Shown here one piece after another: positions 17,990 to 28,075 of a DNA stretch of 64,000 nt. Under the pieces are notes generated by a model. The model was not told where the DNA came from. It saw nothing but the letters and a program-made list of their open reading frames with translations, and did not search any database. Source of the stretch: Methanococcoides burtonii DSM 6242 (lineage in GTDB: Archaea; Halobacteriota; Methanosarcinia; Methanosarcinales; Methanosarcinaceae). Position numbers and translations under genes: made by a program. Within the stretch, counting starts at the first letter, position 1, and every line of letters starts with the position of its first letter. The stretch lies in contig NC_007955.1 of NCBI RefSeq assembly GCF_000013725.1, positions 2,263,579 to 2,327,578 on the forward strand, given 5' to 3'.

Positions 17990-19130
17990 GAGAATTCCGA
18001 TAAACCCCTCAAACAGAAGCAATATTTATAACCTATTACAATAATTTTGTATTATGTCCTTAACAAACTTTGCTTTTAAAGAAGAGTACAAACGTCTTGA
18101 AAATCTCGGTGACAAGCTCTCTGAAATTGAATCTCTCATCGATTGGAAACCATTTCGTCCAATTATAGCAGAGATGTATATCAATAAAACAGAGTTCGGT
18201 GGCAGACCAAACGTTGATGAAATCGTCATGCTCAAAATGTTAGTATTGCAACAATGGCATGGCCTATCTGACCCTGAACTTGAAAGACAAGCTACTGATA
18301 GAATTTCCTTTAGGAAATTCTTGGGCTTTCCTGCAAAAATTCCAGATCATACTACTGTTTGGGCATTTAGAGAACGAATTTCCCAGGCAGGAAAAGAAGA
18401 TGAAATCTGGAATGAAATGCAAAGACAACTTAATAAGAAAGGTCTGAAGATCAAGCAAGGTATGATTCAGGATGCAACATTTATACATGCTGATCCAGGA
18501 CATGCAAATCTTGATACTCCTCGTGGAAATGAAGCAAAGACCAGAAGATGTAAGGACGGTACATGGACAAAAAAGGCATCTAAGTCACATTTTGGATATA
18601 AACTACATACCATTGAAGATACCGAATATGATCTGATAAGGAGATATAGGACAACTACTGCCTCAGTTCATGATAGTCAGGTGGATCTTTCTGAAGAAGG
18701 CGAAGTTGTTTACAGAGATAGAGGTTACTTTGGTGCAATTTCAAAAGGATATGATGCAACTATGCAAAGGGGAGTACGAGGGCACCCTATTGGTATTAGG
18801 GATAAGATGAGAAACAAAAGAATAAGCAGGAAAAGAGCAAAGGGAGAAAGACCTTATGCTGTTATCAAAAATGTGTTTACGTCAGGATTTGTAAGAGTAA
18901 CAACGTTGGCAAGAGTAAATGTCAAAATGGCGATTACAGCATTCAGCTATAATCTCTATCAATTGAGGACAATAAGAAGAAAATCATTAGGATGAATAGC
19001 GGTAGCTATTCAAAAAAGTTGGAAAGTATATAAATAGATACTAGCAAACTGCTGGAAATAGAGAGAAAAGCTCAAAATTTTAGCTGGAAATATTTGCTTT
19101 GAAAAAAATCAGCAGTTAATCGCAATTCTC
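17990..19130 (+). mobile_element. IS5-type insertion sequence, intact 1141-bp form
   Basis: It starts GAGAATTCCG at 17990 and ends CGCAATTCTC at 19130, the same length as 2053-3193. The target duplication is TATT (17986-17989 and 19131-19134); a longer TATTATT match comes from the local ATT repeat. It sits in the DUF2971 gene in the opposite orientation to that gene. The clean duplication indicates a simple recent insertion. Confidence 0.93.
18054..18995 (+). CDS. IS5-family transposase (intact)
   Basis: 313 residues, identical in translation to the transposase at 2117-3058, with the complete DDE-type catalytic region (QDATFIHADPGH, EVVYRDRGYFGA, RKRAKGERPYAVIK). The start codon lies 64 bp inside the left end, as in the other copy. 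Two identical full-length enzymes suggest that this family is currently or recently mobile in this genome. Confidence 0.93.
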   Translation: MSLTNFAFKEEYKRLENLGDKLSEIESLIDWKPFRPIIAEMYINKTEFGGRPNVDEIVMLKMLVLQQWHGLSDPELERQATDRISFRKFLGFPAKIPDHTTVWAFRERISQAGKEDEIWNEMQRQLNKKGLKIKQGMIQDATFIHADPGHANLDTPRGNEAKTRRCKDGTWTKKASKSHFGYKLHTIEDTEYDLIRRYRTTTASVHDSQVDLSEEGEVVYRDRGYFGAISKGYDATMQRGVRGHPIGIRDKMRNKRISRKRAKGERPYAVIKNVFTSGFVRVTTLARVNVKMAITAFSYNLYQLRTIRRKSLG

Positions 19131-19726
19131 TATTATTTGTTTCACTAAAACAGCAAACTCTTGGCAAATGTTTCTTATTTATGCCGCCGTGAAGAACAGT
19201 TTTATGTTTGGAATGATAGACTTCATTCATTGGATCAAATGTAAATAAATCACCATCTTTTTCAATATAGGGAGATTTAATTTCATTTGACTTATTAGGA
19301 CGAAAACCTTTCCTTATTAACAAATTATCCCAATCTTCTATTTTGCCTTGATAAACAAGGTTAACTTTACAGTCAAATGGATCATTAAATTTGGTAGAAT
19401 CACTAAAATATAGTTGGTTTTTGGTTAAGTTATCAATAGTATGATTCTCATCATCAGCTTTAAATTTTAGATATTTATAGAATAATTTCTCGGTCTCCAT
19501 TTGAATCGCTAAACAATAACATTTTTTTGGATATAATTCTTTTGAAAAAAATCTTTTAGATTTAAGGCACACAAAGTTGTTAGCAAGAGATCTATAGTGT
19601 GATTTGATCAAAAGTAAATGTTCAACTTTTGTAGATATCACAATAGTCTACAAAAAAAGGCAGTTTCTCTTAGATGTTTGAACAACAGTTATGCAAGGAA
19701 TTCACACAAGACCGTACAAAAAATTC

Positions 19727-19791
19727 ACGTTACCTATATCCCCGCATAGAAAGTTGGGGATATAGGTAACGTCAAAAAACGGAACTCTTAC
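19727..19791. repeat. Perfect 17-bp hairpin with conserved 3' flank
   Basis: ACGTTACCTATATCCCC (19727-19743) pairs perfectly with GGGGATATAGGTAACGT (19756-19772) across a 12-nt loop, GCATAGAAAGTT. The 3' arm and the following AAAAAACGGAACTCTTA are shared with 13732-13780 downstream of dinB. It lies between the DUF2971 pseudogene and the HEAT-repeat gene. It may be the end of a lost mobile element, a protein-binding site, or a terminator remnant. Confidence 0.7.
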
Positions 19792-19923
19792 TTTTAATTT
19801 GATCTGTTTAATGATGGATATTTCAATATGAAAATCTAGAATATACATTTTTGAGGAAAATAATACTTTAATTCTGTGTCTGTTATAAATTTTAATATCT
19901 AATAAGTAATATATGAATTTAAC

Positions 19924-21396
19924 ATGGATTCAATTGATGAAATTATAGACCCTGATATACAATCTTTAGTAAATAATAAAGACCTTAAAGGAATACTCAA
20001 TGCATTAAGTCATAGTAACGCTGAAATTAGATTCCAAGCAGAAGAAACTTTTGATGAAGTCGCAAATTTTAATGAACTTGAAACTTTTATCGAAGCTTTG
20101 AAAAGTGATGATGAGAACATAAGACGATTCGTTTCGAGAGTGCTTGGTGGATGTGATGACTTGAGGGCTGTAGAACCTCTTATTCAATCTTTGAATGATG
20201 AAGATGAATGCGTGGTAGATTATGCAGCAGAGTCTCTTGGGAATTTACAAGACAAAAGAGCAGTTGATCCACTTATAAAAGTGCTATCTCATAAATACTG
20301 GGCAGCCCGCAGCTCAGCAGCATTGTCCCTTGGATGTATCGGCGATTCAAGAGCAATCGACCCACTAGTACAAACTTTAAATGATAAATATCATGAGGTA
20401 AGATATTATGCAGAAGAGGCACTTGAAAAATTTGATGATGACAGAGCAACAGAGGAATTAAATAAATATCATGAAAGTCAAATTCCGAAACATCTTAAAA
20501 ATGTTGTAAACGCATTCCGAACATTCGAGAAATCAAAATCAATTGACCCCCTTATAGAATATTTGAATGATGAAAACGATGAAGTTAGGGAATATGCTTC
20601 TAAATGTTTTTATGAATTAAATGATAAAAAATCAGTAGATGCTCTTATTCAATCACTCAATGATCCATCTAAAATTGTTCAGCGAAATGCTGCATGCTCG
20701 CTTGGGAAGATAGATACTCCAGAAGCATTAGAAGGCTTAGTTCAAAACTTAAAAAGTGAAAAAGTAGAAGTCCGAAAAAATGCTGTGGGGGGAATGGGTG
20801 AGTCTGAAAGTAAATTAGCAACTAAAATGATTTTCCAAACATTGAATGACGAAGACGAAAGAGTTCGTTTATCTGCAGCAAACGCTCTCTATTTTTCGGA
20901 TCGTTTATACGATCAACAAAACATTGACTCTGTTATAGAAGCTCTGGCAAATAAAGACGTTAATGTTCGAAAATATGCAACCATGGGTCTTATTGAAATT
21001 GCTGATGAGATGGCAATAAAACCACTTATTTATGTTTTAGATGATGAAGATATTCGTATTCGGAATTATGCAGCTCAAGCACTAGGAAACATTGGAGAAG
21101 ATAGTATAGAACCCTTGGTTCAAATTTTGGATGACAAAAACACTTTCGGTAAAAAGAGACTTTTAAGAGCAACTGTAAATGCCTTGGGTTTCATCGAAAA
21201 TTCAAAAGTCGTGGATTCGCTCATTAAAGCTCTTTCAATTAAAGACATGTTTGTTAAAGAATCTGCTTGTCTCGCACTAGGAGAAATGGGTGATCCGAAA
21301 TCCATTGAACCACTTAAAGCATGTCTGAATGATAAGCACAAAAAAGTGCAGGATGCTGCAAAGAGATCATTAAAAAATTTAGCGAAAATCAAATAA
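19924..21396 (+). CDS. HEAT/PBS-lyase-like repeat protein
   Basis: A 490-residue protein built from about 14 helical repeats of roughly 31 residues with the recurring pattern AV-x-PLI-x-x-L-x-D-x-x-x-x-VR-x-x-A-A-x-x-L-G, for example around residues 78-170 and 325-480. Such repeats form a superhelical scaffold that binds proteins. In archaea they occur near phycobilin-lyase-like and signalling genes, but here no partner is adjacent. The gene is intact, in A+T-rich island DNA between relics, so it is probably accessory. The start ATG at 19924 has no clear ribosome site. Confidence 0.8.
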   Translation: MDSIDEIIDPDIQSLVNNKDLKGILNALSHSNAEIRFQAEETFDEVANFNELETFIEALKSDDENIRRFVSRVLGGCDDLRAVEPLIQSLNDEDECVVDYAAESLGNLQDKRAVDPLIKVLSHKYWAARSSAALSLGCIGDSRAIDPLVQTLNDKYHEVRYYAEEALEKFDDDRATEELNKYHESQIPKHLKNVVNAFRTFEKSKSIDPLIEYLNDENDEVREYASKCFYELNDKKSVDALIQSLNDPSKIVQRNAACSLGKIDTPEALEGLVQNLKSEKVEVRKNAVGGMGESESKLATKMIFQTLNDEDERVRLSAANALYFSDRLYDQQNIDSVIEALANKDVNVRKYATMGLIEIADEMAIKPLIYVLDDEDIRIRNYAAQALGNIGEDSIEPLVQILDDKNTFGKKRLLRATVNALGFIENSKVVDSLIKALSIKDMFVKESACLALGEMGDPKSIEPLKACLNDKHKKVQDAAKRSLKNLAKIK

Positions 21397-21425
21397 GCTA
21401 TTTAGATTGGAGATGTTGTCAAACA

Positions 21426-21690
21426 TTATAATTTACATTCCCAACTCTCCAATCTCTCCCGAACATGAGCATTGAGAGTAAACGGCTTACACTCTTTGCT
21501 TTCTGCTTCATGTAATGCAAAGTACCTTTAGAGAAACCCATCTTCTTCCATTTAGCATAAGGTATGTCAATGATCATCTTCCTCAGTAAATCAGTATCAT
21601 CCCTTTCATCCACATAAACAGGTTTACTAAACTCAATCGTTTTTCTCTTCCCTGCAAGCTGATGGCTTAATTCCCATGCTTTTCCCGAAT
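21426..21690 (-). pseudogene. Decayed helix-turn-helix tail, relic D, fused to the damaged hyuAB end
   Basis: Immediately after the GGGGFG motif of hyuB (minus strand), the sequence encodes [49 protein letters not shown] and, after a frameshift, KPFTLNAHVRERLESWECKL with a stop at 21426. This is the best preserved of the tails. The segment SKGTLHYMKQ has the look of a DNA-recognition helix. From memory it matches the C-terminal extension of Cas1 proteins in Methanosarcinaceae CRISPR loci, but no Cas1 catalytic part is present. A casposase-type Cas1 is another possible source. Confidence 0.55.
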
Positions 21691-24600
21691 CCGCCGCCAC
21701 CGGGAGTTTCTATAACGAACACATCCCCTTCTTTCATGTCCACTTCGGCGGTTGGTTCCAGCTACTGTGTCCTTCCTTCCATCCTTCCTGATCACCATAT
21801 TCTTACCGCATTCCGCTTCGGAACCGCCATTTGAACCAAAAGGAGGATATTTTCGGTGCGAGGATATTATTGCTGCTTTCATTTCCTCAAGGAATCGCAC
21901 TTTTCGGACAACACCATTTCCTCCGCAGTATTCTCCTTCCCCTCCGCTTTCCTTCCTTATGGAGTATTCTTCAAGGAGCACCGGGAAACGCAATTCGAGG
22001 ACTTCGGGATCTGTCATCCTGGAGTTTGTCATATGGGTCTGTACGGCATCGGTACCATTGAATCCGTCTCCTGCACCTGAACCGCCACAGATGGTCTCAT
22101 AATACTGGATTTCCTGGTTTCCAAAGGTGAAGTTGTTCATGGTTCCCTGTGATGCTGCTATGATCCCCAGTGCTCCATAAAGGGTATCCACGATATACTG
22201 CGAGGTTTCCACATTTCCTGCTGCAACTGCTGCGGGGTGGGACGGGTTCAGTAAACATCCTTCCGGTATTATTATATTGAGAGGTTTCAGACATCCTGCA
22301 TTCAATGGGATATTGTCCTTTACAAGCGTGCGGAAAACATAGAGTACGGCAGCCTTACATACTGATGCAGGGGCATTGAAATTATTCTCCTGTTGCGGTG
22401 ACGTTCCTGTAAGGTCGATGGTTGCTGAACGCTCATTCTTATCGATCTTTATATTTACGTGGATATGGCTGTCATCATCAAGTTTGTAAGTGAATTCTCC
22501 GTCATGCAGGACCTCTATGACCTTCCTTACAGCTTCTTCGGCGTTATCCTGCACATGCTGCATATATGCCTCAACTGTTGGCAGCGAATATTTCTCCACC
22601 ATCTGCTCGAGTTGCTGTATGCCTTTTTCATTCGCAGCGACCTGTGCCCTGAGGTCTGCTATGTTCTGATGATGATTGCGTACGGGATGTTCACCACTAT
22701 TCAGGAGTTCGGTAACTTCCGTTTCCCTGAAATATCCCCTGTCCATGAGTTTGATATCATCTATCAATATCCCCTCTTCGAAGATGGACCTGCTCTTAGG
22801 TGGCATCGACCCCGGGCTGATCCCTCCGATATCGGCATGGTGACCTCTTGATGCAACATAGAACTGCACTTCATCGCAGCCGCAGAATACCGGGGATACA
22901 ACAGTGATGTCAGGAAGGTGTGTGCCGCCTGCATATGGGGAGTTCAGCATATATGCATCCTTTTTATTCATTCTCCCTTTTCTGTTCCTGATCACTGCTT
23001 TGATGGATTCTTCCATCGATCCCAGGTGTACCGGTATGTGAGGGGCGTTAGCGATGAGATTACCTTCATGGTCGAAGATCGCACAGGAAAAATCAAGCCT
23101 CTCTTTGATATTGACCGAATATGCGGTGTTCTGAAGGCTATATCCCATTTGCTGCGCAATTGACATGAAGCGGTTGCTGAACACTTCGAGCATGATCGGA
23201 TCGACCTCTGTGCCGAGGGCAACATGCTCCTCTGGAGGCGCTGTACGTGTGAGTACAATATTGGCAAGAGCAGTTATGTCTGCTTTCCACATTGGTTCCA
23301 CAATTATCGTAGTATTATCTTCAATTATAAGGGCTGGTCCTGTTACTGAATGTTCATTATCTAGACAGCAGCGTTCGTAAACATTTGCGGTCTGGTATCT
23401 CCCGCCGGTGTACATCTGTACTGTTCCGCATGGTCCTGACCCATTCTCGGAAGTTTTCATCTCGTTCCTTTCCACATGGACCTCATTTGCTCCGATCATC
23501 TCCACGGATGCTGCTGAAACCACAAGTTCCTTTTCCATTACAAAACCAAAACGCTTCCTGTGGGCCTCATAAAATCTTATGCTTATGTCCTTCGTGCTGC
23601 CGAACTCGATCTCCATGGGAGTGTCCGTGCCGCTGTATCGCACATGCACTTTCCTTTTGGCGATGAGCCTGTCAGGTGAGACACCCTGCTCCTGCATTGA
23701 CTGATATCCTTCAGTTTCCATTTCAATGAAGAGTTCTCGCATTTGTTCGGTGGTGTCGGCATTCAGGTCCTTTTCCACGGACCTTTCAAGTATCATTCTC
23801 TGGTCTGCCAGCCCCATGCCATATGCTGAAAGGACTCCTGCATACGGGTGGATGAAGATCTTGCTCATTCCCAGTGAATCAGCAACAAGGCCGGCATGTT
23901 GTGCACCAGCTCCTCCAAAACAACAGAGTGTATAGCTTTTCAGATCGTATCCTCTCTGTGTTGATATCTTCTTGATGGCATTTCCCATGTTCTCGACAGC
24001 GACCGTCAAAAATCCCTCTGCTACTTCTTCGGGGGATATGCTCTTGCCCGACCCTTCCGAGACCTTCGATGCTATTTCCTCAAACTTTGCGTGAACGGTT
24101 CCTGTATCGAGGGGCAATGTGCCTGACTCGCCGAAAACCTGTGGGAAATATTCCGGGATTACTTTTGACAGCATCACATTACAATCAGTGACCGTCAATG
24201 GTCCACCTTTCCTGTAACACGCAGGTCCGGGTTCGGATCCTGCAGAATCGGGTCCTACCTGGAATCTTTCATTTTCATAGTGCAGTATAGACCCGCCACC
24301 TGCGGCGACCGTGTGGATGTGCATCATCGGGGAATATAAGTGTATTCCGTCGATCTCGTTCTCAAATGAGCGCTCATATTCTCCGTTATAGTGTGCTACG
24401 TCCGTGGAAGTCCCACCCATATCGAAACTTATGATCTCCTTGAATCCGGCAACTTCTGATACAGTTGCTGCCCCCACGATACCTCCGGCAGGACCTGACA
24501 GGATACTATTCTTACCTTTGAAAGAGGTAGCCTGTGTCAGCCCTCCGTTGGATTGCATGAACAAAAGGCTGGTGTCATCTCCATTGGATCGCAATGCTGA

Positions 24601-25287
24601 ATGTATCCTGTCAACATAGCGCTTTAATACAGGCGAAAGGTACCCGTCCACCATGGTCGTTTCCCCGCGTCCTATCATTTTGATGAGGGTGCTGATCTTA
24701 TGGGACAGGGAAATATGTGTAAATCCTATCTCCTTTGCAATCCTTTCAATGGCAATTTCATGCTCCGGATAACGATAAGAGTGCATAAGAGCTACTGCAA
24801 GGGAATATATTCCGGAATCATGAAGTTCTTTAAGGTTTCTCCTTAATTTGTCTTCATTAAGGGGTATCAGCTCTTCACCCCTGGAGCTGTAGCGCTCTTC
24901 AGCTTCTATCACAGTTTTATAAAGGACTTCGGGGAGCTTGATGTCAAGTGCAAATATGTCCGGTCGGTTCTGATATCCTATTCTTAGGGCATCTCTGAAC
25001 CCCTTGGTAACCACAAGTGCAAATTTCTCGCCTTTTCTTTCAAGAAGTGCATTTGTGCCCACTGTTGTTCCCATCTTTATGCATTCAATTTCCCTTGTTG
25101 GCAATTGCTCATCTGCCCCGAGGTCAAGCATCTGGCGTATCCCTTCAATTACTGCATCTTCATAATGTTCCGGGTTTTCCGAAAGTAGTTTATGGGTGAC
25201 GATAGTTCCATCGGGGGATCTGCCAATAACGTCTGTAAATGTTCCTCCCCTATCTATCCAGAATTGCCATCTGTTCTTTTCGAACAT
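21667..25287 (-). CDS. Fused hydantoinase A/B (5-oxoprolinase-like), C terminus damaged
   Basis: A 1206-residue frame. The first ~670 residues are the ATP-dependent HyuA part ([10 protein letters not shown] at the start, DMGGTSTDV near 290, GGAGAQHA near 470). The rest is the HyuB part ([40 protein letters not shown]). Family members open cyclic amides such as 5-oxoproline or hydantoins with ATP. Near 21750 one extra base shifts the frame: the other frame reads [22 protein letters not shown], the conserved HyuB end. The sequence after GGGGFG has been replaced by relic D. The enzyme may be impaired, or the frameshift may be a sequencing error. Confidence 0.85.
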   Translation of the reverse strand: MFEKNRWQFWIDRGGTFTDVIGRSPDGTIVTHKLLSENPEHYEDAVIEGIRQMLDLGADEQLPTREIECIKMGTTVGTNALLERKGEKFALVVTKGFRDALRIGYQNRPDIFALDIKLPEVLYKTVIEAEERYSSRGEELIPLNEDKLRRNLKELHDSGIYSLAVALMHSYRYPEHEIAIERIAKEIGFTHISLSHKISTLIKMIGRGETTMVDGYLSPVLKRYVDRIHSALRSNGDDTSLLFMQSNGGLTQATSFKGKNSILSGPAGGIVGAATVSEVAGFKEIISFDMGGTSTDVAHYNGEYERSFENEIDGIHLYSPMMHIHTVAAGGGSILHYENERFQVGPDSAGSEPGPACYRKGGPLTVTDCNVMLSKVIPEYFPQVFGESGTLPLDTGTVHAKFEEIASKVSEGSGKSISPEEVAEGFLTVAVENMGNAIKKISTQRGYDLKSYTLCCFGGAGAQHAGLVADSLGMSKIFIHPYAGVLSAYGMGLADQRMILERSVEKDLNADTTEQMRELFIEMETEGYQSMQEQGVSPDRLIAKRKVHVRYSGTDTPMEIEFGSTKDISIRFYEAHRKRFGFVMEKELVVSAASVEMIGANEVHVERNEMKTSENGSGPCGTVQMYTGGRYQTANVYERCCLDNEHSVTGPALIIEDNTTIIVEPMWKADITALANIVLTRTAPPEEHVALGTEVDPIMLEVFSNRFMSIAQQMGYSLQNTAYSVNIKERLDFSCAIFDHEGNLIANAPHIPVHLGSMEESIKAVIRNRKGRMNKKDAYMLNSPYAGGTHLPDITVVSPVFCGCDEVQFYVASRGHHADIGGISPGSMPPKSRSIFEEGILIDDIKLMDRGYFRETEVTELLNSGEHPVRNHHQNIADLRAQVAANEKGIQQLEQMVEKYSLPTVEAYMQHVQDNAEEAVRKVIEVLHDGEFTYKLDDDSHIHVNIKIDKNERSATIDLTGTSPQQENNFNAPASVCKAAVLYVFRTLVKDNIPLNAGCLKPLNIIIPEGCLLNPSHPAAVAAGNVETSQYIVDTLYGALGIIAASQGTMNNFTFGNQEIQYYETICGGSGAGDGFNGTDAVQTHMTNSRMTDPEVLELRFPVLLEEYSIRKESGGEGEYCGGNGVVRKVRFLEEMKAAIISSHRKYPPFGSNGGSEAECGKNMVIRKDGRKDTVAGTNRRSGHERRGCVRYRNSRWRRIREKHGN

Positions 25288-25342
25288 GTTAAACCTCGAT
25301 ATCTTGCAAAATTGTTTATCTATACAGCTCTTACAATTATTT

Positions 25343-25843
25343 ATGTTGTTCTCATCCCTGGATGTTCAGATACTGCATATCCTGAACTCTTATGCCGGTT
25401 TTGACCCCATTGTGGTATTTTTGTCAGTGGCAGGGGATGATATATTGTGGATATTGATAGCTGCTATTCTGTTCTTATCGACCTCAAAGGAGAAAGTTCT
25501 CTATTATTGTTCGATGATGCTTTTCCTGGTGGGGGCGGTCGCATTGATCAAATCACAGTTAATGGTACCCCGTCCCGAAGATGTTCGATTTGTTGTGGAA
25601 TCCTCGGGCTATTCAATGCCAAGTGCACATTCGACAGCTGCCTTTGCAACAGCGATGTTCTTGCATCATGTGGCAATAAAATATGGTATTCTTATTTGGT
25701 CAGGTGCAATTGCAATGGCTTTAAGTCGTGTGTTTGCAGGTGTGCATTACCCTTCTGACGTGATGGCAGGAGTTGTGCTCGGTATAATGATAGGCTACTT
25801 ATGGTTACAAATTGAAGCCTATTTCCAAAAAAAGAGTATGTGA
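25343..25843 (+). CDS. PAP2-family membrane phosphatase
   Basis: 166 residues from the ATG at 25343; the longer frame from 25196 would overlap hyuAB and is rejected. The three phosphatase motifs are present: K-x6-RP in [13 protein letters not shown] in MPSAHST (PSGH in most relatives), and SR-x5-H-x3-D in [12 protein letters not shown]. Four to five hydrophobic segments place it in the membrane with the active site facing outward. Relatives dephosphorylate lipid or polyprenyl pyrophosphates. The promoter region is shared with the divergent hyuAB, 55 bp away. Confidence 0.88.
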   Translation: MLFSSLDVQILHILNSYAGFDPIVVFLSVAGDDILWILIAAILFLSTSKEKVLYYCSMMLFLVGAVALIKSQLMVPRPEDVRFVVESSGYSMPSAHSTAAFATAMFLHHVAIKYGILIWSGAIAMALSRVFAGVHYPSDVMAGVVLGIMIGYLWLQIEAYFQKKSM

Positions 25844-25883
25844 ATTAATTGATTTTGCTCTCTGATATTTCAGATCTGAGCTG

Positions 25884-27272
25884 TTAGCGAGAACACTTTT
25901 CGCCAACTATCTTTATCGGATATCGTTCTGTAAGACATCCCAGGCAAAGTTCGTCCCTGTGAATTCCTATTGATTTAATAAGACCTTCTATACTGAGGTA
26001 TCCGAGTGAATCTGCTGTGATAGCATTTTTCACGTCAACAAGAGGCTTTTTAGCGGCAATGAGCTCTTCCCTTGAAGCCATATCGATGCCCATATAGCAC
26101 GGTGCGATAATGGCAGGGCTTCCTATCCTTGCATGTACCTCTTTTGCACCTGCGTTACGTACCATCTCGATTATGCGTCTGGACGTTGTACCGCGAACGA
26201 TACTGTCATCGAGGATGATGACCTTTCTATCCCTGAGGTTCTCAGAGATTGTGTTCATCTTAAGACGAACTGCTGTTTCCCGCATTTCCTGTCCCGGGAG
26301 GATAAAAGTGCGTCCTATATAACGGTTCTTCATCAATCCTTCCCGATAATTGATGCCTGACTCATCAGAATAACCTATTGCAGAGGTGATGCCTGAGTCT
26401 GGTACAGGGGAAACGATATCCGCATCTACTGGGTGTTCCTTTGCAAGTTCTCTGCCTATCTGCTCACGAACCTTGTAAACAAGCTGACCATCAATGATGG
26501 AATCCGGTCTTGCAAAATATATGTACTCAAAAACACAATGAGCACAGTTCTTTTCCGTTAGCATCTGATGGCCTTCAAAACCATTTTCCGTTATCTCCAC
26601 AACTTCGCCGGCTTTAACATCCCTTGTCAATTTACCGTTGAGTGTGTCGATGGCAACGCTTTCCGATGCAACTACATATCCGCCGTCGATCTCTCCTACG
26701 CATAGTGGCTTGAATCCCAGTGGATCCCTCACAGCGAAAAGTCGATCGTCTATCATAATGGCGAGTGAATATGAACCTTTGAGCATTGACATGACTTCCT
26801 TGATGGATTCAAGAGGGTCGTGTATTAGCAATGCTTTGACAAGAAGGTGAGCTATGACCTCTGTGTCAGAACTAGTTATAAAAATGCGTCCTTCGGATTC
26901 CAGCTCATCCCGAAGTTCCTGTCCGTTCACAAGATTTCCATTATGCGCAATTGCAAGATTTCCATTCTTGTAGTTTACCATTAAAGGCTGACAGTTGACT
27001 ATGTTAGAATCTCCGGTGGTCGAATATCGAACATGTCCGACACCGAGCCTACCTTCAAGCTTCAACAGTTCATCCTTGGAATATACTTCCGGGACAAGAC
27101 CCATACCCTTGATGGACTTGAGTTTATCACCGTTCTTTACCGTAATTCCTGTGGATTCCTGTCCCCTATGCTGCAATGCATAGAGTGCATAATATATTTG
27201 GAGTGAAGCGGGTTTTGCCTTCGTATCAGCTTTGTGCATTAATACGCCGACAACACCACATTCTTCTTTCAT
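25884..27272 (-). CDS. purF: Amidophosphoribosyltransferase
   Basis: 462 residues. After a very short leader (MKEE) comes the nucleophile Cys in CGVVG, released by cleavage of the leader in this family. ALQHRGQES and HNGN are glutaminase-domain motifs, and VIILDDSIVRGTTSR is the PRPP-binding loop. Cysteines in NCAHC and CLGC fit an Fe-S type enzyme. It makes phosphoribosylamine from glutamine and PRPP, the first step of purine synthesis. It starts 26 bp after rpl37e on the same strand, the arrangement LSm-L37e-purF that I recall in related methanogens. Confidence 0.96.
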   Translation of the reverse strand: MKEECGVVGVLMHKADTKAKPASLQIYYALYALQHRGQESTGITVKNGDKLKSIKGMGLVPEVYSKDELLKLEGRLGVGHVRYSTTGDSNIVNCQPLMVNYKNGNLAIAHNGNLVNGQELRDELESEGRIFITSSDTEVIAHLLVKALLIHDPLESIKEVMSMLKGSYSLAIMIDDRLFAVRDPLGFKPLCVGEIDGGYVVASESVAIDTLNGKLTRDVKAGEVVEITENGFEGHQMLTEKNCAHCVFEYIYFARPDSIIDGQLVYKVREQIGRELAKEHPVDADIVSPVPDSGITSAIGYSDESGINYREGLMKNRYIGRTFILPGQEMRETAVRLKMNTISENLRDRKVIILDDSIVRGTTSRRIIEMVRNAGAKEVHARIGSPAIIAPCYMGIDMASREELIAAKKPLVDVKNAITADSLGYLSIEGLIKSIGIHRDELCLGCLTERYPIKIVGEKCSR

Positions 27273-27298
27273 TTATGCTCCAAATGAGAAAACTCGAT

Positions 27299-27469
27299 TT
27301 AGAATTTGCACTTTCTTTGCCACTGGTAGCTTCTCATACGTGATGTTCTTCCGAATCCGCATGATGTGCATTGTTTTGTATGGATATTGAGTGAAACGCT
27401 TCCACAGCGCCTGCATTTTGCATGTGTGCGTTTCTGCCTCTTACCCATTGATGGAGTACCTTTTGACAT
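27299..27469 (-). CDS. rpl37e: Ribosomal protein L37e (eL37)
   Basis: A 56-residue basic protein read on the minus strand from ATG at 27469: [19 protein letters not shown], then a zinc ribbon with Cys 19, 22, 34 and 37 (CRRC...CTSC) and the tail [13 protein letters not shown]. The length is normal for the archaeal protein (55-62). It binds zinc and sits in the large ribosomal subunit. It follows the LSm gene by 115 bp and precedes purF by 26 bp on the same strand. Confidence 0.95.
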   Translation of the reverse strand: MSKGTPSMGKRQKRTHAKCRRCGSVSLNIHTKQCTSCGFGRTSRMRSYQWQRKCKF

Positions 27470-27584
27470 CTTTTAATCACCCTTTTGTATTATATAATAT
27501 GTATTTTGCAGCCTATCACTACTGCTGATAAATTGTAATAACAATGACGTGGATTTCTCCTGACGCATCTATTGTTCATATAGG

Positions 27585-27848
<264 letters not shown>

Positions 27849-28075
27849 TTATGTTGTATTTGAACTTGATAAGCGTTTAGTTCTTAACTTGAAGCTCCAA
27901 TGTTGTAAATACAATATATAAACCTATCGAAATACGCAATATCATTTCAAACCTATTATAGTTGAGGTCATATATCATTCCTACTCTTCGAGTTACTAAT
28001 TACACTTCTAAATAACCACTTGTTTTTTATCCAAAAAGTTCAATCTTAGACTTTATGATAAGAGAAGGCTTAAAA

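Larger units (their letters stand above)
17492..19500 (-). pseudogene. DUF2971-family gene disrupted by an IS
   Basis: The N-terminal part (19500-19131; METEKLFYKYLKF, LTKNQLYFSD, FNDPFD, CFSET) and the C-terminal part (17989-17492; ILMWSHYADNHKGICI, EWEYEKEFRM) are the two halves of a DUF2971 protein, separated by the IS at 17990-19130. Removing the IS and one 4-bp TATT copy restores a continuous frame through SETNN..ILMWSHYA, giving about 290 residues. The function of DUF2971 is unknown; such genes are common in genomic islands and near phage-related loci. The start at 19500 fits the conserved N terminus better than the longer frame from 19641. Confidence 0.85.

Noticed and set aside
13700-21700. 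CRISPR array accompanying the Cas1-like tails
   Set aside because: I looked for regularly spaced identical repeats of 25-40 bp and saw none; the hairpin repeats are kilobases apart.
22459-23666. Plus-strand frames opposite hyuAB (about 130 and 93 codons)
   Set aside because: They are antisense to the well-conserved HyuB region and have no conserved pattern of their own.
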